A DNA stretch of 64,000 bases from Guadua angustifolia (Eukaryota; Streptophyta; Magnoliopsida; Poales; Poaceae): NCBI GenBank assembly GCA_036346375.1, contig CM070501.1, positions 54,601,326-54,665,325 on the forward strand, given 5' to 3'. The notes under the pieces were generated by a model. That model was not told the DNA's origin, ran no database searches, and worked only from the letters and a program-made list of their open reading frames with translations. Shown in pieces: positions 31,220-42,525 of the stretch (position 1 is the first letter of the stretch; every line of letters begins with the position of its first letter). Position numbers and translations under genes: made by a program.

Positions 31220-31890
31220 AAAATTTGGGAGCCGTCAAATTTCAGCAAATTAATTAATTACCAGCTGAGGCCGGCCAAGAACCTGCAGCTCGAATATTCA
31301 AGTTCCATGAATTCTCATTGTACAGCACAAAATATCTCGCACAGGCGCTAGCTCAAAAGTGCAAAAGCCCAAAGGACACGTACAATACAAAACGCACTTT
31401 ACATAGTATCAGACGCGGCAGTAACCAAATTGGATGGCTCGAATTTGTCGTGAATTGCGACATTTTTTGATATGGACATCTCCTGGGAGACCCGGCAATC
31501 CGATATTCCAACAAGTCGTACATTATTGGTATTAATTACCACCTTGGCCACCTTTTGTAGTACTAGTTACTTCTACTTTCTTACCATGTTTATCCCCTCA
31601 AGAGTCGGGATTGACCATTTCGGCGTTGGAAAATCGGGGATTTGACGTTCCCACCACTACGCTTTCACTTCAACCCTTGGTAGCCACAAAATTATAACAG
31701 ATAAATGGGCAGGGTATATACATAAGTGACGTTGCAATGTGCCAATTATTGATTCTTACAAAGCGATTTTTACTAGGGTTGACGTAATAAACAAGAAATC
31801 TAAGATTTTAGGGGTGATGCTTAGTTGACTAAGTGTGCATGAGGACGTACGGAAATGAAAATATAAGTAAGAGTCATGCGTTGTTGAGTA
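31220..31890. repeat. Right member of the old duplicated segment
   Basis: Collinear with 26800-27960: GCTCAAAAGTGCAAAAG, CATCTCCTGGGAGACCCGG, CACCTTGGCCACCTTTTGTAGTA, TTTCGGCGTTGGAAAATCGGGG and CCCTTGGTAGCCACAAA. It is shorter by several deletions. Confidence 0.75.
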
Positions 31891-31941
31891 CAATGACTTA
31901 TATCTGGTGTTTTAGAATTTAGAAATATGTGTTATAAGGAG

Positions 31942-33045
31942 TGACGAATACTCATACCAGAGATACCCCACAGCAAAGTATACATCTATTTCAAGATCGT
32001 ATTTCTCTCAGTTATCTGGACTCAGAGTCCAGCCTGACGGCGATGCAGAGTGCTGGAAGGGATATTACCAAAGCCTCCATCCCTCGCAGATGGGATTACC
32101 CCTAAATATCGGCTGGATCGCCAGATAAACCATCTTGGGCCCATCTTTAGGCCCAAGGGAACACGAAGGATCACTCGGCCTCAATCAGACCCGCCAGAGG
32201 TGCTCCGATCAAGCTACCGATCGGGCATCCCCACAGGCTCCGACCATAATATTGGTCGGGTGTCCGCCAGAACAACCTGGTCAGGCGTTCCTGAGCTTCG
32301 ACCGGGCTTCTGACGAGCCTCGATAAATCTCCGCCACTTGACGGTCGACTCCAAGCCGGTCACCTGCCCCGTGGACACGACGTCCATGCTGGGCAGGTGG
32401 CTCCTTCCCAAGATGGCTCAGGGGCCGCTAGCTCAAGCGTCCGTCCCTTCACCTCGTCAGGCACAGTGGAAGGGCGCGCTCCGTCCCAAGGCAATATCGA
32501 ATCTGTGCAGTAACGCCAAGATCTCGACAGACGAAAGCAGAGGGCAAAAGACCTTTCCAACAGAACGCTATCAGCTGTGTCTACCGACCCAACATGGGAT
32601 GAACTGGAATCTGACAGTCGCCAAGACCGAAGACCGGGACTCCCGGGCGTAGCATACCCCTACCTCTTTTCTCCAAATTCCCGTGTAACCTGCCCCCTCC
32701 GTCTATATAAAGGGAGGCAGGGTCCTCTGGGAAAGGGGATGAACCCTCTCATTTTCGCATTCTATATCATTTGCTCTCCCGACCCGATTCGGGCTTTTCG
32801 ACCCGAGCGAGCGTTCATAGCTCCCGGGCTTCCTCACTCGGACAAGCGCTAAGGGCCTGTCCTTGGTCCTCGCATGTAATCCACCATACTCTGAGCAATG
32901 AGATCCACCACCACGAACTGGACGTAGGGACATTCGGCCCGAACCAGTATACATCCGGGACTCCATTAGTCTAACCATTCAAGGAGAGGGGGCGCGCGAC
33001 CCCTAAACTTACAAATTTACTTGCCGGTTATACGAAACACCGACA
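31942..33045 (+). mobile_element. Solo LTR of the nested-element family
   Basis: A 1104-bp sequence from TGACGAATACTC to GAAACACCGACA, flanked by the 5-bp TSD AGGAG (31937-31941 and 33046-33050). It aligns over its length with the LTRs at 7721-8785 and 13372-14431 and has the same TATA region (CTATATAAAGGGAGGCAGGG near 32703). No internal region remains, which is the usual product of recombination between two LTRs. Confidence 0.92.
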
Positions 33046-33074
33046 AGGAGTCCTTGCTAAATCCTAATATAAGA

Positions 33075-33212
33075 CTAGCCATGTGTCCTGCGTTGCAACG
33101 AAAACTCAATTTACAATAAAAAGTTTATTTGCAAAGAACACTAACAGTGGCAAAGGTGAGTAATTTTGATGAAGTGACATAGGAAGAAACTCTTACTTTT
33201 ATATAGTAGAGA
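33075..33212 (-). mobile_element. Mini-Helitron, 138 bp
   Basis: On the minus strand it begins TCTCTACTATATAAAAG after an A and ends in a CGTTGCAACG palindrome (33091-33100), 12 bases before CTAG and a T. These are the Helitron 5' TC and 3' hairpin-CTRR features. Related copies lie at 38379-38550 and 63873-64000. Confidence 0.75.
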
Positions 33213-33637
33213 TTAGGATTTCTATTTTCTTTTCAAATAGGATTCATACTTCTCTTTGAAGGAAGACTAAGAACCTATAGAGTAGTCATGGAGAACCCAA
33301 GTAACCAAAAAGCTACAAAACAACTCATCCAAAGCAAAAGATGCAGGAGAGGATTAGCGGCTAGTTTATTCGTTAGCACTATATTCTTGCATAGGGCAAT
33401 AAACCGAGAATCCTAAAGGTTCGAGATGTTGTGAGAGAGCAACAATCCTTGTACTATTTTGAGGATATGCTTAAAGAATTTGCGTTCGGCTTCGCCAAAT
33501 CTTCTCTCTCGTTGCGGTTGCTTCAACGCCATTATTTTGGTTTTCTATATCAAATTTATTTTTTCGTTCTTGAGATCGTGCACATTTGTGCCGTATCTCA
33601 CAAAACTTTGATCTGATTTGGAGGCTGTTCCGCATAA

Positions 33638-33976
33638 TGTAACAACCTAAAATTTGTTTAATTAAGATAATAAAGTTCCTAAGTTGTTTTCTGAGCTTAT
33701 TATGAATTTTTAGAATTTTATGGCTTTTATGGGATTTTTGGCATTTAAATAAAATATTTTTCCAATGACCTAGCAACTACTTCTAATTTTCAAACTTCAA
33801 ATTTAAGTAAGTAAAAAATCTAGAAATAATTTAATTAAATCCCTAATGATCTGGAGGACCTTATTGAAATATTTTATGAAGTTTTGTGGTGATATGCAAT
33901 TTTTAGAAAATCTAACTACATACTTTATTAAAAGCTGAAACACTAAAATAATTATAGAAGAAAAATCTAGAGTATC
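33638..33976 (+). repeat. Possible LTR start of a chromovirus
   Basis: TGTAACAACCTAAAATTTGT resembles the start of Tekay-type LTRs (TGTAACACCCCAAAATT). Only the first few hundred bases are present before other AT-rich sequence begins. Weak evidence. Confidence 0.3.
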
Positions 33977-36173
33977 AAATATTCAAAAAACTTTATTAAA
34001 CCATCAATACTACCTCAATGGTATTCATAATTTTTTTTATAAATTTTGGAGCTTTCTTATTAGCTCTAGAAATTCTAGGAATATCTAGCTGCACTTAAAA
34101 ACAAAATTAAAAAAAATGTACAAGTACATTTTGAAGAAATCCTCCTTGTAACGCAGGGAGAGGGTGTTCCTTCCAGGTTCAAAATCTTGCCAAGATTTTG
34201 GAAATCTCAATCCAGTTTTTGGATTTCAGCTGAGGTTGAGATTCTAAATCTTGGTGGGACAAAAAAAATTTAAAATTAGGGTTTGCTACAATGATTTTAG
34301 AAAATTTCGGCAAAATCTCAGTCAATTTTGCCCATATTTTGGGTTTTGGACCGGTTTTCATTTCTTTGGACTGATTTCGCACCAATTTTTTTGTGTTGAA
34401 TTGTAATACCTTTTATAAGGAATACATGTTTAATATTTTCAAAAAATAAAAATTATGTGTCGATCCCGGAAAAATGTTTTGAAATTCTCTGATATTTTGT
34501 ATTAGTTTACAAAAAAATAGTACACATAAAAAGATGATAATATATCACATCCAACACACTTAGTATTTTGCATTCAAATAGATAAAAAAATATAGATAAA
34601 TACTTGCATGATTTTTTCATATTTTTTCTAGCCTCGGGTGACAATTTCGCAGAGATTGAAAATCACTGAAATTTTAGTTTAAGGTTCCTAAAAAATTCCG
34701 GCTTTGAAATTTGGTTTTCGAATTTCGGCTGTAATTCTGAAATCTTATCAAAATTTTAGATTTTAGCCACTCCAAAATATGATTCGAAATCGAAATTTAA
34801 AACCTTGGTTCCTTCTGCAGTTCTGCCGATGGTTCTGGAGAAACTGAGGTCCAGTTCTATTTCTTCATCTCTTTTTGTTTGCTAATCAAGCACTGACTGA
34901 CAGATGGGCCCTGTTGAGTGTTGACAGATTGAATATGTAGCCTTTTTATCACGCCCTTTTGGAGTGTTTCTTTTTCTTTTATGAGTGTTGTTGTATACTT
35001 GCAGGTGACATGAGCTAGTCACCGCATTGTTGAATCTTTACGTTGTATTTTTAGAGTAAATTTTATAAAACTATAAGTTTTTATATAAGTTATCAAAAAA
35101 CTATATGTTTTAGCTTTTATTTTACAAATTTCACAAGACCTTGCGTCACCAAACTACATATTTTTAAATTTGCTCGTTTCTTGTAAGGGGCTTAACCGTG
35201 CGGGCCCATATAGCAGCCTTACGTGCTCCTATTTTATATTTCATTCACGTATGAGGCTGTCATACGAGCTTATACTATATTGGCAGACTCGTTATAAGAA
35301 ACTATCATTTCTAAAACCTGTAGTTTTGATACAAGTTCATCTAAAATATATAATTTTATGAAAATAGAAACTAAAATTTACAGTTTTATGATAGTTTGTA
35401 CAGGAAAAATATAGTTTGTGAAATGTACTTTGTTTTTTTTACAGCCGTCTTTCTCTCTCTTTAATGAATAACGTGCATAGCTTTTGCATGTTTTCGAAAG
35501 AAACATGATTTGAAGAGAAGATATTGTGATTGTAAATGTTTACAAGTTTCTTCTTTTTCATTATCTGATTTCACGAAAGATACGGGGGAAGAAAGTATAT
35601 TATGAGCAGAGCACTTTTGGATTTTATCCAACAACAATGGAACGACTCGTTCTGTCCGGCCATCCTGGACAGAGAAGTTCTCCCTTTCGGAATGTTCGTT
35701 CCGAGCGGTAGCGATCGATTCGAGCATTTAAGCGTCCAAGATATCGAAGACGTGATGCGATTGTGATGATATCTATCTCAATGTCCGAAGTACTAGCAGC
35801 CGGTGCAGGTCACTGTAGCTTTATTATTCATTTACTCGGCGAGTAGCCGCCCCGGCCCTGCTGATTGGCTTGCAAGGAGGAACAGGTCCAACCTTCAACA
35901 TCATTTTGTGTGCGCGAATTAACATATGTATACCTCATGAAAAATAATTGGCGAAAAAGAAACAGAACAATCCGTTGCCAACTGAAACAAAAATGCAAAA
36001 CCACATATACATGTATGGGTACATAATATCTTAGCCCTCAAAAGTGTCTCCAGCTCCTGAAAGAGGTATGTATGGCAATGATTTTTAAAGATGGGATGGT
36101 GGTTTAAATTTTAAAGGTTTACATCAATCTGGAGGCATATTCGATGACGTTAATAATATATATACTCACGTGT
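33977..36173. repeat. First copy of a 2.2-kb tandem duplication
   Basis: It runs from AAATATTCAAAAAA to TATACTCACGTGT and is followed immediately by the second copy. Contents: an AT-rich repeat with GAAATCTCA/GATTTTGG motifs (34150-34810), a fold-back MITE (35053-35432) and unique sequence. No gene is supported. The frame at 35526-35711 recurs longer in the second copy because of an indel. Confidence 0.92.
35053..35432. mobile_element. Fold-back MITE (first copy)
   Basis: The left end AGAGTAAATTTTATAAAACTA is mirrored by TATAGTTTGTGAAATGTACTTT at the right end. The interior is AT-rich with a CG-richer core (35190-35300). It recurs at about 37250-37625 in the tandem copy and in diverged form at 26410-26705. 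Confidence 0.5.
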
Positions 36174-38356
36174 AAATATTCAAAAACTTTATTAAACCAT
36201 CAATACTACCTCAATGGTATTCATAATTTTTTTATAAATTTTGGAGCTTTCTTATTAGCTCTAGAAATTCTAGGAATATCTAGCTGCACTTAAAAACAAA
36301 ATTAAAAAAAATGTACAAGTACATTTTGAAGAAATCCTCCTTGTAACGCAGGGAGAGGGTGTTCCTTCCAGGTTCAAAATCTTGCCAAGATTTTGGAAAT
36401 CTCAATCTAGTTTTTGGATTTCAGCTGAGGTTGAGATTCTAAATCTTGGTGGGACAAAAAAAATTAAAAATTAGGGTTTGCTACAATGATTTTAGAAAAT
36501 TTCGGCAAAATCTCAGTCAATTTTGCCCATATTTTGGGTTTTGGACCGGTTTTCATTTCTTTGGACTGATTTCGCACCAATTTTTTTGTGTTGAATTGTA
36601 ATACCTTTTATAAGGAATACATGTTTAATATTTTCAAAAAAATAAAAATTATGTGTCAGATCCCGGAAAAATGTTTTCGAAATTCTCTGTATATTTTGTA
36701 TTAGTTTACAAAAAATAGTACACATAAAAAGATGATAATATATCACATCCAACACACTTAGTATTTTGCATTCAAATAGATAAAAAATATAGATAAATAC
36801 TTGCATGATTTTTTCATATTTTTTCTAGCCTCGGTGACAATTTCAGAGATTGAAAATCACTGAAATTTTAGTTTAAGGTTCCTAAAAATTCGGCTTTGAA
36901 ATTTGGTTTTCGAATTTGGTACTGAATCTGAAATCTTATCAAAATTTTAGATTTTAGCCACTCCAAAATATGATTCGAAATCGAAATTTAAAACCTTGGT
37001 TCCTTCTGCAGTTCTGCCGATGGTTCTGGAGAAACTGAGGTCCAGTTCTATTTCTTCATCTCTTTTTGTTTGCTAATCAAGCACTGACTGACAGATGGGC
37101 CCTGTTGAGTGTTGACAGATTGAATATGTAGCCTTTTTATCACGCCCTTTTGGAGTGTTTCTTTTTCTTTATGAGTGTTGTTGTATACTTGCAGGTGACA
37201 TGAGCTAGTCACCGCATTGTTGAATCTTTACGTTGTATTTTTAGAGTAAATTTTATAAAACTATAAGTTTTTATATAAGTTATCAAAAAACTATATGTTT
37301 TAGCTTTTATTTTACAAATTTCACAAGACCTTGCGTCACCAAACTACATATTTTTAAATTTGCTCGTTTCTTGTAAGGGGCTTAACCTGCAGGGCCCATA
37401 TAGCAGCCTTACGTGCTCTATTTTATATTTCATTCACGTATGAGGTTCATACGAGCTTATACTATATTAGCGAGACTCGTTATAAGAAACTATCATTTCT
37501 AAAACCGTAGTTTTGATACAAGTTCATCTAAAATATATAATTTTATGAAAATAGAAACTAAAATTTACAGTTTTATGATAGTTTGTACAGGAAAAATATA
37601 GTTTGTGAAATGTACTTTGTTTTTTTACAGCCGTCTTTCTCTCTCTTTAATGAATAACGTGCATAGCTTTTGCATGTTTTCGAAAGAAACATGATTTGAA
37701 GAGAAGATATTGTGATTGTAAATGTTTACAAGTTTCTTCTTTTTCATTATCTGATTTCACGAAAGATACGGGGGAAGAAAGTATATTATGAGCAGAGCAC
37801 TTTTGGATTTTATCCAACAACAATGGAACGACTCGTTCTGTCCGGCCATCCTGGACAGAGAAGTTCTCCTTTCGGAATGTTCGTTCCGAGCGGTAGCGAT
37901 CGATTCGAGCATTTAAGCGTCCAAGATATCGAAGACGTGATGCGATTGTGATGATATCTATCTCAATGTCCGAAGTACTAGCAGCCGGTGCAGGTCACTG
38001 TAGCTTTATTATTCATTTACTCGGCGAGTAGCCGCCCGCCCTGCTGATTGGCTTGCAAGGAGGAACAGGTCCAACCTTCAACATCATTTTGTGTGCGCGA
38101 ATTAACATATGTATACCTCATGAAAAATAATTGGCGAAAAAGAAACAGAACAATCCGTTGCCAACTGAAACAAAAATGCAAAACCACATATACATGTATG
38201 GGTACATAATATCTTAGCCCTCAAAAGTGTCTCCAGCTCCTGAAAGAGGTATGTATGGCAATGATTTTTAAAGATGGGATGGTGGTTTAAATTTTAAAGG
38301 TTTACATCAATCTGGAGGCATATTCGATGACGTTAATAATATATATACTCACGTGT
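36174..38356. repeat. Second copy of the 2.2-kb tandem duplication
   Basis: Nearly identical to 33977-36173. Differences are mostly 1-3 bp indels or short scrambled clusters, for example CCTCGGGTGACAATTTCGCAG against CCTCGGTGACAATTTCAG, and CCGTGCGGGCCC against CCTGCAGGGCCC. It ends TCACGTGT and is then followed by unique sequence. Confidence 0.92.
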
Positions 38357-38378
38357 AGACGTAGAAAAGCTATATTCC

Positions 38379-38550
38379 AATTAGAATTTTAATATATAAA
38401 GCAAGAGTTTCTTCCCGCGTCACTTCATCAAAATTAACCATTTTTGTCACTGCTCTTTAATTACCCACTTTTACCACTGTTAGTGTTTTTTGCAAATAAA
38501 TTTTTTATCGTAAATTGAGTTTCCGTTGCAACGTACGGGCACATGACTAG
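38379..38550 (+). mobile_element. Mini-Helitron, second copy
   Basis: Plus-strand relative of 33075-33212 (GCAAGAGTTTCTTCC, AATTGAGTTTCCGTTGCAACG, hairpin CGTTGCAACG, CTAG at 38547-38550). The 5' end has decayed (TTTAATATATAAAG), so the start is approximate. Confidence 0.65.
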
Positions 38551-38572
38551 CTAGAACTTTAATTTTCACTTA

Positions 38573-38763
38573 GGCCCTGTTTGGGAGAGCTCAGTTGCAT
38601 AGTTAAACTTATAGGCTAAAATAAGTGAATTAAGTTTATATTTTAGTCTAAAATGTAAACAAGATGATCTACCTAAACACTCTTAATGTACTCAGTCATC
38701 CACAAATTTCGAGCTAGAATACTGCTCCACCAACTCCACGATTTTGTGAGATTCAAACACCCC
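38573..38763. mobile_element. Tourist-like (PIF/Harbinger) MITE
   Basis: It begins GGCCCTGTTTGGGAGAG, ends ATTCAAACACCCC, and is flanked by the 3-bp TSD TTA (38570-38572 and 38764-38766). The interior GGCTAAAATAAGTGAATTAA is shared with the copy at 39958-40188. Confidence 0.85.
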
Positions 38764-38937
38764 TTAGTCTCATGTTTGAAGCTATATCAGGTTTGCTTTA
38801 ATAAAACTTTTGACTCACTATAACTACTAGCGTGTGAAATTTTCATTTTTCTAACCTTGGTGGCCTCTTTTTTTTTAAAAAAAAATCTAGCACCCTCTCA
38901 AGTATAATTATAAATCTAGCCCCCTTCCACATAGCGG

Positions 38938-39332
38938 TAGGGATGAAAACGGATAGTAATTCGGATATCAATTTTTTTGTCTTTGTTCTTCAATGGGAAA
39001 CAAATAGGATATAGAATTTTCTATCCGAATTCATATTCTTGTTTGTGGTGTTGAGCTTATTCAAATTCATAAAAAATGAACCTCAAATTCATTATATATT
39101 TATTTAAATGATAGAAACAAAATTCGGATATCAATCGGATACGGATTCGGATATTTTTTCACCTTTTTATTTATGGGAAGCAAATAATGCGTAATTTTTT
39201 TTATCTAATTTTATAATCTTATTTTTTATAATGAACTTGCTAAAGTGTTAAAAAATGAAAACCAAAATCGTTATATATCTATTTAAAAATGTCGAATTTG
39301 TTCAGAAATTCGGATATCCGTTTTCATCCCTG
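38938..39332. mobile_element. hAT-type MITE with 8-bp TSD
   Basis: Terminal inverted repeats TAGGGATGAAAACGGATA and, on the right complement, CAGGGATGAAAACGGATA. They are flanked by the perfect 8-bp duplication CATAGCGG (38930-38937 and 39333-39340). The interior is AT-rich with AATTCGGATATC motifs. Non-coding. Confidence 0.9.
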
Positions 39333-39340
39333 CATAGCGG

Positions 39341-39957
39341 AAGATGCGGCATACTATACATATCGCCTGCCACGCTTGGGACTTGTGTGTGCTAGGCGGG
39401 GGGAGAGGGGGGTAGCGACGTGCCACTGCCAAACGGTGGGGACATAGCCTGTTGCTGTCAGTGAGCATAGTGAGGAGGCAGTTTTATAATTATGCTAAAA
39501 AACGCTAGATCTAAAAAAAGGTCATGGGGGCCTTAAAAAAAAGTGATTACTTCCTAGTGTGCTTGCTGAACTGTTGTTGGTAATCTTAAACTTCGGATTA
39601 TCAAACCATTAATAAAACACCAAATGGCATCAAAATGTACTATAAATTGCATCAGAATGTACTATTTGAACTTTCATCTTGACTAGAGTGTCATATCAAG
39701 TTAGGACACTCCTTTGGAAGTTAGTGTAGAAATTTAAGGCAAATGTTTGCGTAGTCCGCTTGAATTTCTACCAAATTTTAGGGGTAGTTTGTTTTTGCTT
39801 TTAATCGTAGATTCTGTCTCTAAAAACAGAATAAAGAATAAACAACCTGATATTAGAATTCGATTATCACAATCCGATCCATCTATATATACTATAATCC
39901 ACATTCCATTTTATATATATTTCTAGATCTCAGCTTTTAGAAAATCAGCTTTTCTAT
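39341..39957. other. Intergenic, upstream of the three-exon gene
   Basis: AT-rich with no gene seen. From about 39780 there is a diverged MITE-like sequence (GTTTGTTTTTGCTTTTAATC, TAGATCTCAGCTTTTAG) into which the Tourist-like copy appears inserted. Confidence 0.4.
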
Positions 39958-40188
39958 GGCCCTGTTTGGGAGAGTTTTAGATCCTAACTCCAGCTCAGAT
40001 TTGAAATTTATAGGCTAAAATAAAGTGAATTAAGTTTATATTTTTAGTCTAAAATGTAAACAAGATGATCTACCTAAACACTCATAATTTACCCATAGCT
40101 CCAGCTCCATAAATTTCTGAAGCTAGAAATATCCTACTCCACTAACTTTATAGATTTTGGTGGAGCTGAAGCTGTCTCAAACACCCCC
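39958..40188. mobile_element. Tourist-like MITE near the promoter of the next gene
   Basis: It begins GGCCCTGTTTGGGAGAG, ends CTCAAACACCCCC and has a probable 3-bp TSD TAT (39955-39957 and 40189-40191). It lies about 140 bp upstream of the start codon at 40329, so it probably contributes to that gene's promoter or 5' leader. Confidence 0.8.
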
Positions 40189-40328
40189 TATAATCACAAT
40201 CTAAAATTAGCTTTTAGAGAATTCTCGATTTTCCAAGACGTTCAACCTACGCCACCAAGCCTTTGATCAGACGGTTAAGAACGCAGCAGCAGATCTCTTC
40301 CCCATTTCAGCCACAAAACCCTAAACCC

Positions 40329-42525
40329 ATGGCACTCTCAACCACACGCCGACTCTTCGCCGCTGCCGCGCCGGCGGCGACACTCTCCTCCCTCTTCACG
40401 CCTCGACGCAGTTCGAAGCCTCGTCCGCCGCCGGCGGAGTTCGGCGATGAGCCGCCGCGGCGGAAGCCGAGGCCGAAGCTAAGGCGGCCGTGGGGGGACG
40501 AGGCGGCGGCGCTGCTCCGGCGGCTTCACGAGGGTGGCTACCTGCCGGGGCCCGATATCTCGGCGGCACCTCATGTCTTATCCCCCGACGTCGTCAAGGC
40601 TGCCGCCGAGCGCTTCGGCCACGATCATCAGGTGGTCGCCAAGTGAGTGCTTCCTCTCGTATTGCTTGCAACCTTAGTGTTCTACAGCATCGTAGTATGA
40701 TTCAGTAAGATCAGATGGATGCCATTAAGTGCCAAGGAAAACTTCAGATTTTAAGAGTTTAATTGGAGTTGTTGTCCAAGGGTAGTAGGTTTGGCCTGTA
40801 ATAGTGGGTGAATTCATTACGTTGCTGATTTCATTAGCCTGGAGAAGTAGTGTCCTAGGGGGAAAATAGCTTGTGAAAGTAGCAGTGTGTAGCTATACAT
40901 GAATTGGAAATGGGATGCTTGTTTATGGCAATGAGTTTTATTTCGTGAATTACGTGTTTCTTCCTTTATTTCAGACCTTGACTTTGCTGGGTGTGTTATG
41001 CATTGTGCTGATTTTTGCAGTGGATTCTAGGAATGAATTGCATTGTTTTGCTCTGGAATGATTGAAATTGATCAGTTGCAACTTGCACTTTGGGAGGCAT
41101 CTCTTGGGAGCAGATCCTTGCAAGCAATTAGACTAATCCGAAATAGTGCAAGAACAAAATTCATACTCCTGTAGGTTTAAAATGCCACCTATATGCTTGA
41201 GGGTAACCCTTGGGAGGCATCGGATGTCGTCCTGAGAGCATGAGGCAGCGCCATGGAGAAGATGAGGGAGCTTGGCACGGCGGCGGAGACGTTGGTGACG
41301 ACACTGGTCATGGCACGGAGCACCGAGGGGTGGCGCAGGCCTGGCATGTGCTCCACGAGCTTGAACTTGCCAGCAGAGGAGGGTGTCCGGGGCGACGGCG
41401 TTTGCACGAGTGGCTGCTCAATGTTGAATTTGCCGCCGCGGAAGGCGGGCCTGGGCTTGGAGAGGGTGGGGAGGCAGGAGAACTCGTAGGAGAGGATGGG
41501 TTGGGATTGTGGTGCCGGATCCATGCCGGGATTCGGGAGGCGGAGGGATCAGAGGAGATAGGGAAGGTGGGGGAAGAGTGGAGGTCGAGGTTATTTTATG
41601 GTGGGTTTGGGGAGAAGTGGGAGGATGCTCTGCTGCTCTGCTGGCTACTGCTAATGCTTTTTTTGCTTTGCTGGCTACCGCTGATACTCTTTTGCTTTGC
41701 TGCTAATGCTCTGTTGGCTGGTGCTCTGCTGTCTATACGAGGAATGAGGAATGAAGAATGAGAGTGAGGTATAGCTGAGATGACTATATGGCTGGTGCTC
41801 TACTGTTAGGATGTGTGTATGGCGTTGTCTCGCGGCGCGCCTGCTTTGGCGGTAAAAAGGTGGTGAGTCGCCTCGCCTCGCCTTATCGCTTTAATAACCT
41901 TGGTTGTATCTGTGTGATGCGGAAAAGGCACCCTGACACTGGCCATGTATCGATAGTTCATAGTTAACAAGTCTGAATAGTTTTATTTTTTATGTGTGAA
42001 CTTAAGTATTCTATATCAGACAAAGGGGTTAGAAATGAAAATACCATGGCAAAACTGTTGCTTGTCAGTTATCACTTAATTCAACTGTTATCGAACCGTT
42101 TGCCTATCACTGCAGATGGTTGTCAGGGAGTGACTTGAAGAAGGTTGCCTTATTTGGCTGTCTGTCTGTTGAGCGAAGAACAGTTTTTGCATCAAAAAGA
42201 TTACGAGCTTTCTTTAACATCCAGGAAGCTAAAGTAAGTAACCTGTAATTTGCACGATAGAACTACTGCTCTTGACAATCAACTGCTCGAGATTAATTTT
42301 TTACATGTTGTCCTCTTTCAGATATGCAGCTCTTGTAAGCTGAGAAGTTCATGCAAATTTGTTAACCAGGAAGTAGCTAGGCATGATAAAGTGATCATGT
42401 CGGATACTATGAGAATTCTTACTTTGTTTGTGCTGGATGTTTGTCCTCAACAACTCCAGGTTACTGCTGAATTAAAAGCTAGCATTTGCAAGTTGCTTAA
42501 GGACACCATAAATCTAAGCAATTAA
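40329..42525 (+). CDS. Three-exon gene for a conserved plant protein, probably organellar
   Basis: Exons 40329-40642, 42116-42233 and 42322-42525 join in frame (314, 118 and 204 bp) through consensus GT-AG introns to give 211 aa. The N-terminus is Ala/Arg/Ser-rich without acids (MALSTTRRLFAAAAPAATLS), typical of a mitochondrial or plastid transit peptide. A Pro/Arg-rich linker follows (PPRRKPRPKLRRPWG). The C-terminal part (WLSGSDLKKVALFGC, SKRLRAFFNI, ICSSCKLRSSCKFVNQ, ELKASICKLLKDTINLSN) looks strongly conserved and has a CxxCxxxxxC cluster that could bind a metal. I think it is a widely conserved plant family but cannot name it. Intron 1 (1.5 kb) holds a captured fragment. Confidence 0.8.
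41189..41880 (-). pseudogene. Captured gene fragment antisense in intron 1
   Basis: GC-rich sequence unlike the surrounding intron. The minus strand has a 111-aa frame from 41524 (MDPAPQSQPILSYEFSCLPT..., MPGLRHPSVLRAMTSVV) that reads like the start of a host protein, with 5'-leader-like sequence behind it (to about 41760). The frame decays after residue 75. It looks like a transposon-carried or retroposed gene piece. I could not define the carrier's ends. The right edge contains a GTGAGTCGCCTCGCCTCGCC motif common in grass repeats. Confidence 0.5.
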
